Shown: one piece after another, positions 35,757 through 45,889 of the stretch
Numbering within the stretch: the stretch's first letter is position 1
How the letters are laid out: every line of letters starts with the position of its first letter
Assembly (NCBI RefSeq): GCF_050624435.1
Contig: NC_134542.1
Span: forward strand, 10,747,497-10,811,496
DNA: 64,000 nucleotides
Source of the DNA: Tenrec ecaudatus
Taxonomy: Eukaryota; Chordata; Mammalia; Afrosoricida; Tenrecidae
Direction: 5' to 3'
Notes under the pieces: model-generated
What the model saw: the letters and a program-made list of their open reading frames with translations, nothing else
What the model was told of the DNA's origin: nothing
Databases searched by the model: none
Made by a program: the position numbers and the translations under genes

Positions 35757-36072
35757 GGGAGAAGCGATCACAGTAGTCAATCTATAACCTCCTCGCAGGG
35801 GGATGAACAACAGAAAAGTCGATGAAGGGAGACAGTGGCTAATGTGAGACATGAAAAAAATAATACTTTATAAATTATCAATGGTTCACGAGGGAGGGAA
35901 GATGGGGGATGTGTGGTGGAGGATGAGCTTACACCCAGGGCTCAAGTAGAAAGAATATGTTTCCAAAATGATGATGGCATTATATGTACAACTGTGCTTG
36001 ACACAAGGGATGGATGGATGGATTGTGATAAGAGCTGTAAGAGCCCCCAATTAAGTGATTTTTAAAATTAAA
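35757..36072 (+). mobile_element. 5'-truncated L1 3' end with target-site duplication
   Basis: The LINE tail starts GGGAGAAGCGATCACAG and ends in an A-rich tail. It is flanked by a perfect 17-base direct repeat, AAAAATAAATGGTTTCT, at 35740-35756 and 36073-36089. That length and an A-rich tail are typical of target-primed L1 insertion. Confidence 0.88.
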
Positions 36073-36216
36073 AAAAATAAATGGTTTCTCTTTTCCGTTT
36101 TTTGGTTCATCATTCTGTTGCCTCATAGTACCTTAAGTAGAACGTAAGGAAGCAAGAGTTAAGAAGGGAAGCCAAATTCCTCTGGGCATTTGTGACCGTC
36201 AAATGGCAAAGACACT

Positions 36217-36333
36217 TACCGTATATACTAATGAATAAGCCGAGTTTTTCAGCACATTTTTAGTGCAGTATTGTGGTAAAATTGGGTGCCTCGGCTGATA
36301 TTCGGGTCGGCTTATAGTTGAGGATATACGGTA
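36217..36333. mobile_element. Short inverted-repeat element (MITE)
   Basis: About 117 bases with terminal inverted repeats: TACCGTATATACTAATGAAT on the left, and on the right TACCGTATATCCTCAACTAT when reversed. Both arms continue with ATAAGCCGA. It has no coding capacity. Ends with TA suggest a mariner-like target, but this is not proven. Confidence 0.75.
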
Positions 36334-36365
36334 CTTTGAGAGAAGGCAGAGACCATTATTTATGA

Positions 36366-36575
36366 GGAGCCCTGGGGCAGAGTGGTTATGAGTTGGGCCA
36401 CTAACCACAAGGTCAGCAGTACAATAGGACCAGCCTCTCTGTGGAAGAAAGACAAGGCTTTCTACTCTCAATAAGAGTTCCAGTCTCAGAAACCCCACCG
36501 AGGCCATTTTATCCCGTCCTACAGGGGTGCTGTGAGTCGGGCGGGATCCACGCAATGGCAGTGAGTTTGGTTGTG
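36366..36575 (+). repeat. AfroSINE
   Basis: Plus copy (AGGAGCCCTGGGGCAGAGTGG to GCAATGGCAGTGAGTTTGG), close behind the MITE. Confidence 0.9.
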
Positions 36576-36917
36576 GACTTGAGACTCTTCTTGCCTTCAA
36601 GTGAGCAGCTGCTGGCCACCATGACCACCTTCCAGTTGTCCGGGTGGCCTTTCCGACTCCTGGAGACCCCCCAGATCTATCAGATTCACTGTGGTTTGGG
36701 TGGAAGTTTATGGAACAAAATAGCTTTCCTTTCCACAAGGTATGCCCCTGTGTTCAATAACACTGCTCACCATTCCCCCACCGGGACAGCACCCCTCCTG
36801 CTTCTTCCCTGGCTTCCCTGTATCCACTCCCTTTTTCAAGTCCCTTCTCGCCTCCTGAACTTGGCCTTTGCACAAGCACTGCCCCTTTGGTCGCATGTGG
36901 TGGATGGTCCTGAGGTG
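36576..36917. other. No recognised feature
   Basis: Pyrimidine-rich intergenic DNA without an assignable element. Confidence 0.35.
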
Positions 36918-37415
36918 CTGTGTTAGTCTGGGTAAACTAGGGAAACAAGTCCACAGAAACGCATATATATATGAGAGTTTTATATAAAGGGTAAGTGTAC
37001 ATTAAGAAAGCATCCCAACCCAGTGCAGTCTAAGCCCATAAGTCCAACATTAGCCCATATGTCTGACACCGATCTACAAAGTCCTCCTCCATCTCATAAT
37101 GACGCCAACTGCAGGAGGAAAGCCGAATCAGTGAGCATGTAAGCATCTCAGCGCTGGCAGGGGTCTCCACGCGGCTGCTCCAGCACCCAGGGCTGCATCA
37201 GGGTAGGTCCATGTGGCTTCTCCTCAGGGATGTCTCGCAGGAAGTAAGCCTTGCAAGCTGAAGCAAGGAACTGGCTAAAGTAGCTGCACCCTGCTTTGAC
37301 CATCAGAAAGCAAGAGACCCGAGAACTAGAAAGGCAAGGCTCGCTTAGCCATTTATCTCGCCGCCCTTCAATTAATCCCACATGTGTTTATCGGCCAGGT
37401 TGGCACAATAAACCT
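36918..37415 (+). repeat. LTR-like dispersed repeat, copy 4
   Basis: Starts TGTGTTAGTCTGGGTAAACT and shares AGAAAGCATCCCAACCCAGTG and ATTAGCCCATATGTCTGAC with the copies at 25286 and 28030. The second half diverges. Confidence 0.65.
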
Positions 37416-38069
37416 TAACTATTTCAGTGCTTTGGATCTACTGAATTGACACGGGTACAAATTGGAAAGTTCATACTACTGAGTTTGGTAGTTTCTGATA
37501 TTACCAAATAACCAAGCTCACAATCCATGTGTAAATATATTATCAGAGCCAACTCGTCCTTCCTCAGAGATAATGATATTACATCCGCAGGATTTTACTA
37601 AAGGTCTGGCTGGTTGTTTCCATCAGGAGATAAAGGAATGTGATTACATTTAGAAAAAAAAGTCATCAAAATAGAATAGATCATTACTGTCTGGGTCCAA
37701 ATGTCTCATTTCACCCTGAGCTAAGTGCATTAGCCAAAGGCACAATTCCATCTTGCCGCCTGGCACTGGCCACCATCTGGGTCCCTCTCAGCTTCTTTCC
37801 TCCACGCCCAAACAGGGTGGCATGGACCAAGAGCTTTTACAGCTTCCTTTAATGTGAGTACAGTGGGTTTTTAAAATCTAGAGAAGCCATTTCTGTACAC
37901 AGACGCAGGATGCCCCCATCATTGTTGCTTCGAAACATACAGATCGTGTCTGAAAGCAAGTACTGACTAAGAAGTTACGTGGGCAGCCCGGGACAGGAAA
38001 TAAGGATCCCAGCATGCAGCGGTGTGCATTCTGGCTGCCTCAGACTTGTGGCCACCCACATGCCTCAAA
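37416..38069. other. No recognised feature
   Basis: Unique-looking sequence without coding or repeat homology. Confidence 0.4.
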
Positions 38070-38215
38070 GTAAAGCTACATGCCACAGGGTTTCCTTGAG
38101 TGTCACCTGACAGCAGCAGACTGCCAGGCCTCTCTTGAGCATGCCACCGGGTAAGTTCATGCCACCGACCCTTAGGTTAGTGGTTGAATAGAAACTGAAC
38201 CACCCAGGACCTTAT
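38070..38215 (-). repeat. AfroSINE, variant
   Basis: Minus copy of the variant with GCAGCAGACTGCCAGGCC and an altered head. Confidence 0.65.
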
Positions 38216-38345
38216 ACTATGATATTTAAAAATTCTAACTACCAACCTAGCCGGGAGGCAAGCTGTAGGCACTCCTGAAGCCTACTACATGGAAACATAT
38301 CAATCTGTGGAAATCTATCATTTGACCCCATCTGGCTCATTTAAA

Positions 38346-38548
38346 ATGGTACCCCACTGGCATTAGTGGGTTATGCTTTGGGCTGCAAACCGCAAGATCA
38401 GCAGTTCGAAACCACCAGTGGCAGAAAGACAAGGCTTTCTACTCCTGTACACAGTTACAGCCTCAGAAACCCACACAAGCAGTTCTACCCTGTTCTGTAA
38501 GGTTGCTATGAGTCAGAATTGACTCAGTGGCAAAGAGTTTGGTTTTTT
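38346..38548 (+). repeat. AfroSINE
   Basis: Plus copy with a preserved box B (GATCAGCAGTTCGAAACCACC). Two further head fragments (AAAGGAACCCTG) follow at 38597 and 38629. Confidence 0.88.
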
Positions 38549-38903
38549 GTTGGTTTGTGGGGGCATTTGGGTTTTGGGTTTTTTTTAGCTCATTTAAAAG
38601 GAACCCTGAAAAAAAATTTTAACAAATAAAAGGAACCCTGGTGGCACCAGGTTTTGAAACCCTTTGAATGAGTGAAAGACAAGAATGTGGCCTTGGAAGA
38701 ATGCAGTTTCTCTTGTCGCTTTTCTCTCCTGGACTTATTCTCATCTGTCAGCAAACGCTGTTTTTAATCATCCCGAATAACCTTAAAGAACTGGGAGTTT
38801 GGAGAGTCCAGATTTTAAAAGCTGCAGCTTGGAAGAAGGCAGACGCTCGGCAAGGCCTTGGCCTTGCTATTTCTATTAATAAGTACTTATCTAAGTGTGC
38901 TAA

Positions 38904-39115
38904 CGAGCCCTGGGGATGTTCTGGTTACACGTTGGCTGCAATCCCCAAGGTCAGCTTTTCGAAACCACCAGCCACTCCTCAGGAGAAAGATGGGGCTTTC
39001 CACTCCTGCTAACCGTTACATGCTTGGAAACGCACAGGGGCATTTCTGCCCTGTCCTCTAGGATTGCTATTGCGATGAGTCGGCATTGACTTTGTGGCTG
39101 GGAGTTTGGTTTTTG
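38904..39115 (+). repeat. AfroSINE
   Basis: Plus copy (AACGAGCCCTGGGGATGTTC to GTGGCTGGGAGTTTGG). Confidence 0.88.
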
Positions 39116-39349
39116 GCGTTAAATGTGCTTTGTCTAGAAAGACCTTGACGGCCAATGTTTGGCTCCAGATCTGTCTTTGGTATTTTTCCAGGGAAGCCTC
39201 CATTCCTCACTGATCAGGTAGCAGCGCACAGGTTTGGATCTTGCAAACTGGTCATTGGATCAAGAGAAAAATGGCAGAACTTGAGACAGCCCAGAAGCCT
39301 TTGAAAATGTCATGATCATAAGCTATTTCACCTGAAATTAATTGAGTGC

Positions 39350-39540
39350 TTGATAGGCACCCCCAGGGTACTGCCAATGATTTGCCTTCACATACTGACC
39401 TAAAGTCTGACGGTTTAAGTCCAGCCAGGAGCACTGAAGACCTGAAGATTTGCTTCTGTAAAGGTCACCCTGAGGAGCAATGCTGCTCTGTGGTACTTGG
39501 GCTCACTGTGAATTGGAATTAATTCAATAGCAATGTTTGC
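39350..39540 (+). repeat. AfroSINE, diverged
   Basis: Plus copy recognisable by its order and the AATTAATTCAATAGCAATG tail. Confidence 0.6.
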
Positions 39541-39689
39541 TTGTTGGTTTTTAATGAACCAGACATTTTTTCCAGTGTATCCATTCTTGAGTCTCCACTG
39601 GGCTACAGCCTGCCCTGACTTCTTTCTGATTATTGACCAACAATGTGGAAGGGGTTGCCCTCGGGTTTCCTAGCTGGCCCAGGAATCCC

Positions 39690-40315
39690 TGCTCTTCTCA
39701 ATGCCACCCATAACTTGTGAAGCGCCACCCAGTCTTTGCATAGTCAATCAAAGACAAGCAAATATCTTTCTGGGATTCATGATCTGTCTGACATCCGGGA
39801 TGATACCCCTCACAGCACCTCCTCTGCTGACCCTGGCTTTAATCTCTGGCAGCTCCCCGTTGACAGACTGCGGCAACCCTTGTGGGAGGACCCTCGGCCA
39901 AGTTCACTCGCATGTTATAGCGATACTGTTGATAATTTCTGCATTCGATTGGGCCACCCTTCTTTAGAAAGGGTACAGATATGAATCTCTTCCTGTCGGC
40001 TGGCCAGGTTGCTTTCTTCCAAATCAAGTGCCTCCCATGTGGCATCAGCCTGTTGAAATATTTCCATGCCTGGAGCTTGGGGGTTTGCTCATCCCTTCAG
40101 TGTGGCTTGGGCTTCGTTCCATAGCGTTGTTTCTTGAATGCTGTTACAGCGATTCCATCTATCCCTTCCATCTTCTTTCGACGATTCTTGCATCACTGAA
40201 TACTTTACACATAGAATCCTTCAACACTGCAATTCCAGACCTGAATTCTTTTCTTTGGTTCTTTCAGCTTGAGATGTGCTGAGCGCATTCTCCCTCTTTA
40301 GGCTTTCTTTTATGT
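39690..40315 (-). mobile_element. RTE LINE, inverted 5' part (linker and N-terminal reverse transcriptase)
   Basis: On the minus strand the frame 40045-39839 reads TWPADRKRFISVPFLKKGG and CRNYQQY, the first reverse-transcriptase blocks of RTE elements (WPADWK...PIPKKG...NYR type). Further along are remains of the VNGELP...ARVSRGG region. Many stops are present. It directly abuts the plus-oriented remainder of the same element type at 40320. Confidence 0.82.
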
Positions 40316-40319
40316 GTGA

Positions 40320-40812
40320 AGCACGGGAACTACAGAACCTTTAGTGGTGCTCATGCGGAACGTGTACACGGACCAAGAGGGAGGTACTCAAATAGGACAG
40401 ATGAATACTGCATGGTACAGCATTGTGAAAGGTGAACATCAAGGTCGCATCTATTCACAATACTTAGTCAATCCGATGAGGAGGACATAATCCAAGAAGC
40501 TGGACTATAAGAAGAAGAACACAGCACAGGATTGGACGAAAGCTTATTAACAACCTGCATTATGTAGATGACCCGACATTGCTTGCGTAAAGTGAGGAGA
40601 ACTTGAAGATCAAGGACTGCAGCCTTCGATTTGGATAAAAACTTAATGTAAAGAAACAAAATTCCTCACAGTTGGACCGATAGGTAACATCATGATAGAT
40701 GGAGGAAAGATTGAAGGTCTTATGGATTCCATCTTGCTTGGATCTGCAACCAATATTTATGGAGGCAGCAGTCGAGAGACCAAATGACATATTGTATTGG
40801 GTCAAAAGAAGT
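40320..40812 (+). mobile_element. RTE LINE, C-terminal reverse transcriptase
   Basis: Plus-strand remains of the catalytic part: an LHYVDD box (TATGTAGATGAC at 40561-40572, the polymerase YxDD motif) and then VGPIGNIMIDGGKIE and NIYGGSSRETK, the conserved block after the palm. Broken by stops (TAA, TAG) and cut at its 3' side by the hAT element at 40813. Confidence 0.85.
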
Positions 40813-41086
40813 CAGTGGTTCGATATTGTGAAATATTTATTTCTAACAACAAACAAATGAAATTTTGTCTTGACGCTTGATGTAGCATGGGTAACAGTCT
40901 TCATGCCGGGTACTCATATGTGGGTGTATCTGCATGCGGTGGACCCACCTGGAAAAGGATAGAGTGAGCGGTGTCTCGGTTCCTATGAACATCAGAAATA
41001 TGTGTTTTCTGATGGTCTTAGGCGACCCCTGTGAAATGGTCGTTCGATTCCCAAAGGAGTTGTGACCCACAGGTTGAGAAACACTG
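40813..41086. mobile_element. SPIN-like nonautonomous hAT element
   Basis: The right end reads GATGGTCTTAGGCGACCCC through GACCCACAGGTTGAGAAACACTG, very close to the recalled SPIN terminal sequence in reverse. The left end starts CAGTGGTTC, matching the inverted right tip (CAGTGTTTC). Total about 274 bases, no coding capacity. A matching 8-base target duplication is not evident, so the left limit is less certain. It lies between RTE sequence and a SINE. Confidence 0.75.
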
Positions 41087-41089
41087 CCA

Positions 41090-41355
41090 TAGGGTTTCCT
41101 TGACCACAGAATTTTATATGTGGAGTTGCTGGGTGACACAAAGGGTCACCTGACTACTACAGAAAGGACGGCAGGTGAAAGCCACGCAGAGGAGCTCTGG
41201 GAAACCAAACGGAGGACCTGCCTCCACATTCTGAATGGTCTTGATAGCAATGAACAACTCTCTTTTCAGAAAGCAGACTGCCAGGCCTTTCTTCCTAGGA
41301 ACCACTGGGAGAGTGTTCAATCCAACAACCTCTTGGTTAGAGGTGAATGCTAACT
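41090..41355 (-). repeat. AfroSINE, variant
   Basis: Minus copy of the GCAGACTGCCAGGCCTTTC variant with CCAACAACCTCTTGGTTAGAG at the head and extra sequence within it. Confidence 0.6.
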
Positions 41356-41462
41356 GCTTGACTCTCTGAGGGATTGACTCAACCAGGTGCTAGGATAGGG
41401 AGATGGGATGTGTGTGGGGTGGGGAGTGGTGAGGATGGAAACTTGGCTTCTTAGAGAAGGTG

Positions 41463-41858
41463 TTAACTCATTGCCATCCCGTTGATTCTAGTTGACAGTG
41501 ACCCTACATGAGGTTTCTGAGGCCCCTGGTGGGTAGTGGTTACACGTTGAGCTGCTGACATCAACGTCAGTAGTTTGAGACCACCAGCAGCTCCACTAGA
41601 GCGAGGAGGCTTTCTACTCCTATAAAAAGTTTCAGTCTCAAGAATCCACAATTGACCATTCTATTCTGTCCAATAGGGTTTCTGTGAATCCGAATCAGCT
41701 CATTGGCAATGAGTTTGGTTTGGTTATAGGATCGCCGAGTTTATAAATCTTTACATGAACAGGTAGCTCCATCTTTCTCTCCCAGAATTTCTGGTGAGTT
41801 TGAACGGCAGACAGGGTTGGCAGTTTCACGCTTTTACGGCAATGTCACTAAGGGCTCC
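41463..41858 (-). repeat. AfroSINE interrupted by a second AfroSINE
   Basis: The outer minus copy is split (41463-41518 and 41727-41858) by a plus copy (41519-41726) that runs from AGGCCCCTGGTGGGTAGTGG to GCAATGAGTTTGG. Confidence 0.82.
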
Positions 41859-41884
41859 TTTTGTTGACATTATCCAAAAAAATC

Positions 41885-42066
41885 TCCACACTCACTGCCA
41901 TCAAGTCAGTTTTGACTTGTTGTCACCCTATAAAACAAGGTACAACTTTCCCATGTGAGTTTCCCAGACTATAACTCGGTATGGGAAGAGAAAGCCTCAT
42001 TTTCTGCCATGGAACAGCTAGCTGGAGGTTTCCAGTGGCAGCCCAACATGTAGCCACTATGCCACC
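41885..42066 (-). repeat. AfroSINE
   Basis: Minus copy (CACTCACTGCCATCAAGTC to AGCCACTATGCCACC). Confidence 0.85.
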
Positions 42067-42089
42067 TTCGTTGATAGAATAAACCAACA

Positions 42090-42205
42090 CCAAATTCACT
42101 GCCATTGAGCTGGTGCTGACTCAAAGACACCCTACAAGACAGGGTAGAGCTGCCCCTGAGACTATAACTCGTCACAGGAGTCAAAGGCCCCATCTCTCGC
42201 TTTGT
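42090..42205 (-). repeat. AfroSINE 3' half
   Basis: Minus fragment with TCACTGCCATTGAGCTGG; the head is missing. Confidence 0.8.
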
Positions 42206-42275
42206 GGATATGATGGTAGTGATGTATTTTGAGTAAAATAAAACGAGTCTCTCCAGACGCAAAGCTTCCACATTA

Positions 42276-42455
42276 GCCAAACCCACTGCCTTTCTATTGA
42301 TTCTCACTGATAGTGACCCTGCATTACGTTTCGGGCACTAACATCTTCATAGGGAAGGATGACCTCGTCTCTCTCCCACGTAGCAGCTGCTGGGTTTGAA
42401 TCACCGACCTTGTGACCAGAAGCTCAGTGTCCACCTGCAGGCACCAGGGCCCCTT
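42276..42455 (-). repeat. AfroSINE
   Basis: Minus copy, the third in a row with the same orientation. The head is CAGGCACCAGGGCCCC. Confidence 0.8.
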
Positions 42456-42984
42456 AGATGCAAAGGCAGAGCTGACTTTAATCTGTGGTGAGGGGACACT
42501 GACTTGGTGATGTCACACACTCCGGCCTGCCTCCTGAGGATCAAGCACTAGGGAAAACTTTGCTTCCCCAGAAAACTGGATCCATACCTCCATGACCTTG
42601 GGCAGAATTGATTAATTAATATTTAATTCCCTTCATCCTTGTCAGGCTTTGTGGCTCAATGGAGGTGTGGGATGGCGATCTCTGCTTGGTCCTGCAGGCC
42701 GGCATGCTGCGATGGGGCTGGCTGCAGCTTGGCATGGGTCCCTGTGTAGCAGAGGGAAGAAGTGCACACTCACTGTCCTTGTTTGGGGTTCTGCTGTCTA
42801 GCTAACCCGCCCCCTTTGTGTCTTGCGTGCAAGACCAGCGTGGGAAGTCAGCCGAGCTTGGCTTACTTCCTGGGAGGAGCAGCTGATAAAAGTCATCTTT
42901 CTGGTCTGTGCCTTCAGACAAGGGTTTCACCAAGTACTGGGCCCCTTGGGCCTGATTGCAGGCCAATTAAGGTGATGAAGCAGT

Positions 42985-43163
42985 GCTTAAGGGCTGGCAG
43001 CGGGCCCAAAGGTCAGCACTTTGAACCTACCAGCTGTTCCCCGGGAGAAAGATGTGCCCATGTGCTTCTGGGAAGTTTTACAGCCTTGGAGACCCAATGA
43101 GGCCACTGGTGTTATAAGGTTACCATGAGTGTGAATCGATTCAACAGCACTGGGCTTGGGTTG
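42985..43163 (+). repeat. AfroSINE
   Basis: Plus copy from AGTGCTTAAGGGCTGGC to GATTCAACAGCACTGGGCTTGG. Confidence 0.75.
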
Positions 43164-43524
43164 GGTTGGGATGCTAGGAAAATGTCCATTTTATTCATCC
43201 TTGACCAGGATAACAAAGCATCCTTTATTCTTTTCAAGCCTTTAACTTGAAAATAAATACATCAGAGGTGGGAGAAGGGCTGGAAGGGCAAAATGGTGTT
43301 GCTTTTTCCTGGCTCTCCTCTCTCAACACCACTCCCCACCAGCCACACCCGTGCCAGCATCCTCGACGGCAGGGGCCCAGTGCCGATGCTCTGAGGATGT
43401 TCCCTGGGTCTTGAGTTAGGCGCTGCCCCCATCTCGTAGCAACACACACAGACCCCTTTTCTCTTGACGTAGCCCGTTGAAGGATAGCCTGCTGACTTAG
43501 CGCTGTTAGAGGCCGGTTCGTTTT
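43164..43524. other. No recognised feature
   Basis: Intergenic sequence without an assignable repeat. Confidence 0.35.
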
Positions 43525-43660
43525 TACTTGCAGCTCCTGCAGAAAGCACGGCGTGCTGCATTGCCAGGCCTTTCTCCCGTGGAACCGCTGGGTAGATTTG
43601 AACCTCCAACCTCTCAGTCTGCAGCTGGGTGCTTAACCACTGCACTACCAGGACTCTCTA
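43525..43660 (-). repeat. AfroSINE, variant
   Basis: Minus copy with GAACCTCCAACCTCTCAGTC and a CACTACCAGGACTC head. Confidence 0.78.
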
Positions 43661-43715
43661 AGGTGGGTTCTAGAGCCCCCATAACCTTTTTTTCAGTTCT
43701 CCTCTCCCAGCTCTC

Positions 43716-43906
43716 CAGGAGCCCTGGGGGCACAGAGTGTTTAGCCTGTAAGGTCATCCGTTTGAATCCACCGAGTTTGAATTCACTCTGCAGGGAAAGA
43801 TGAAGGCAGTCCGCTCCGGTAAAGATGGAGTTTCCTAGGGAGCAGTTCTCCGCTGCCCCGCAGGGTCACTACGCGTTGGAACCAACTCCACAGCAGTGGG
43901 CTCACA
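43716..43906 (+). repeat. AfroSINE
   Basis: Plus copy beginning CAGGAGCCCTGGGGGCAC. The box B part is altered to TTTGAATCCACC. Confidence 0.85.
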
Positions 43907-44274
43907 GCTCTCAACTTCTTTTGCCCTTGTTTCTGCCACAGCCGAGAGTTATTTTCTAGGACAGATACTCGCCTTGCTGGCCACATGAACAGCCGCGGCA
44001 ACTTTGGATGTTAAAAAGCAATCACCCCGTTTCTGTAAGGATGTCTGAAGTACCGCTCACAGGTCCAGCCAGGCGTGTCAGCACACTCTCTTCCCCAGTG
44101 CACCACTCTCTGCTCATCAGCCCTTCTTAACGCCGCTCTGTTTCTGGGCAGGAAGCTGAGCTGGGCGGCCAGCATGCCTCTGCTTCCTCGCCACCACGAT
44201 ATGGACTGGAGCATACTGTACGTGTGGGGACCAAGTTTGTGAACTTGGAATGGATTGCTGTCGAAAATTTTGAC

Positions 44275-44507
44275 CAGACCCTGGTGGTGTCGTGGTTACA
44301 TGCTGGGCTGCTACCCATCAAGGTCAGTAGTTCTAAACCACCCACCCGTGCCTCGGGAGTAAAATGAGGCATTCTATTCCCGTAAAGAATGGCAGTCTCT
44401 GAAACCGACAGGGACAGTTCTATCCTGTCCTGAAGGGTCACCACTATGAGTCAGCATGGACTCCCTGGCAGTGAGGGTTTTTGTTGTTGTTGTTGTTGTT
44501 TGTTTGT
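44275..44507 (+). repeat. AfroSINE with (TTG)n tail
   Basis: Near-complete plus copy (ACCCTGGTGGTGTCGTGG to CTGGCAGTGAGGG), followed by about 25 bases of TTG repeats. Confidence 0.88.
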
Positions 44508-44535
44508 TCTGGTTCTGGTACGGTGATGCTGTCCA

Positions 44536-44700
44536 TTGTAAGTAAGTGTTGGGCTGCTAACTGTGGGTCTGCTGTTCAAACCCATCCGCCGCTCCTCAGG
44601 AGAAAGATGAGGCTTAACTACATAATGCTATCTAGCCGCAGAAGCCCTCCACAGAGCCGCTCAGTGGCAGCGGGCCTGGGGTCCTGTTTCACATCGCTGG
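44536..44700 (+). repeat. AfroSINE, partial
   Basis: Plus copy keeping the head (GTGTTGGGCTGCTAACTGTGG) and middle; the tail is diverged. Confidence 0.7.
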
Positions 44701-44799
44701 CCACACAAAGACAGGTGCACCGGAACACTGTGTTCCTCAGGCTCCCTCCGACAGTCTGACTGACGGTCCACGAGTGAGAGGGATGCCCAAAGAGGAAAA

Positions 44800-44967
44800 A
44801 CGAGCACATTGCCATCGAGTCTCTCAGCTCACAGCGACTCCATAAGACAGAGGACACATGCCTGGTGGGTTTCCAAGACTGCAGGTGTTTATGGGAGCAG
44901 AACGCCTCGTCATTCTCCTGAGGGGTGTCTTGGGTGTCGAACTGCTGGCCTTGCAGCCCAGCGCTCG
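44800..44967 (-). repeat. AfroSINE
   Basis: Minus copy (CACATTGCCATCGAGTCTC to CTTGCAGCCCAGCGC). Confidence 0.8.
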
Positions 44968-45239
44968 GGAGTTAGAGGCACATGAGGGATGCGAATGAAC
45001 GAGGCCCTCAGAAGATCAGATGGAGGCTGGAGCAGAAAGAGGGTAATTTCAAAATTGTAATTTGCACAGGATTCATATTTTTATTCCCCATCGGATCAGT
45101 TATGATCCTTGACATGAGCGGACTGGAAGTTAATTGGTTGCCGGTGGCCTCTGACTGAAGAGGGCCTGTGATCTCTTCTCCAAACAATCAGGTTGGGATA
45201 TTATCAAATCACTGTTGCTGCTACTGTTGTTGGTTTGGG

Positions 45240-45420
45240 GTTCTGTTGAATCCAGTTTTGACTCGTAGCGACCCCATGATACAGACACTGCCCTGTGGGG
45301 TTCTCTTGTTATGGAAGCAGACCAGCAGGCCTGTCTCCCTCAAAGACTGGGGAGAGGGATCAAACTGCCCAGCCCTCAGTGAGAGCCTGAGCACTTAACA
45401 GTCATGACACCATGCCTCCT
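45240..45420 (-). repeat. AfroSINE
   Basis: Minus copy (CCAGTTTTGACTCGTAGCGAC to ACACCATGCCTCC). Confidence 0.75.
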
Positions 45421-45449
45421 CCTACTCAATGAGTATTACTGCCAACTCT

Positions 45450-45544
45450 CTCTCACTGCCATCAATCTAGGGTGACTCATAACGGTCCTATTCAAATACG
45501 ATTCAAATTCACTGCCAATGAGTCAATGCTGACTCATAACAACA

Positions 45545-45583
<39 letters not shown>

Positions 45584-45885
45584 GTGGGTTTCCAAAAGGT
45601 AACGGTTTACAGGAATTTTTAGAAAGCCCAGTTTTTCTCCTTCAGAGCTGCTGGTGGTTTCAAACTGCTGACCATGGAGATCACAACCTAAGGTGTCACC
45701 ACTCCACCACCAGGTCCCCTAGAGATCCTATAGAACAGGGTAAAATGGCGCCTGTGAGTTTCCAAGACTTTAACTCTTTACAAGGGTAGAGAATCTCATC
45801 TTTCTCTCTCACTGGTAGTTTTGAACTGATGATCATCTGGTTTGTAACCCATCACTTAACCCACCCTGCCACCAGGGCTCCTGTT
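45450..45885 (-). repeat. Two nested minus-strand AfroSINEs with a CA microsatellite
   Basis: The outer copy starts at 45453 and resumes at 45719 (AGAGATCCTATAGAACAGG) up to CCACCAGGGCTCC. The inner copy is at 45505-45718 and carries a 34-base CA run (45545-45578). Confidence 0.8.
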
Positions 45886-45889
45886 ATGG

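Noticed and set aside
44275..44507. tRNA-like promoter boxes
   Set aside because: They belong to AfroSINE heads here and across the window; no true tRNA gene with a full cloverleaf was seen.
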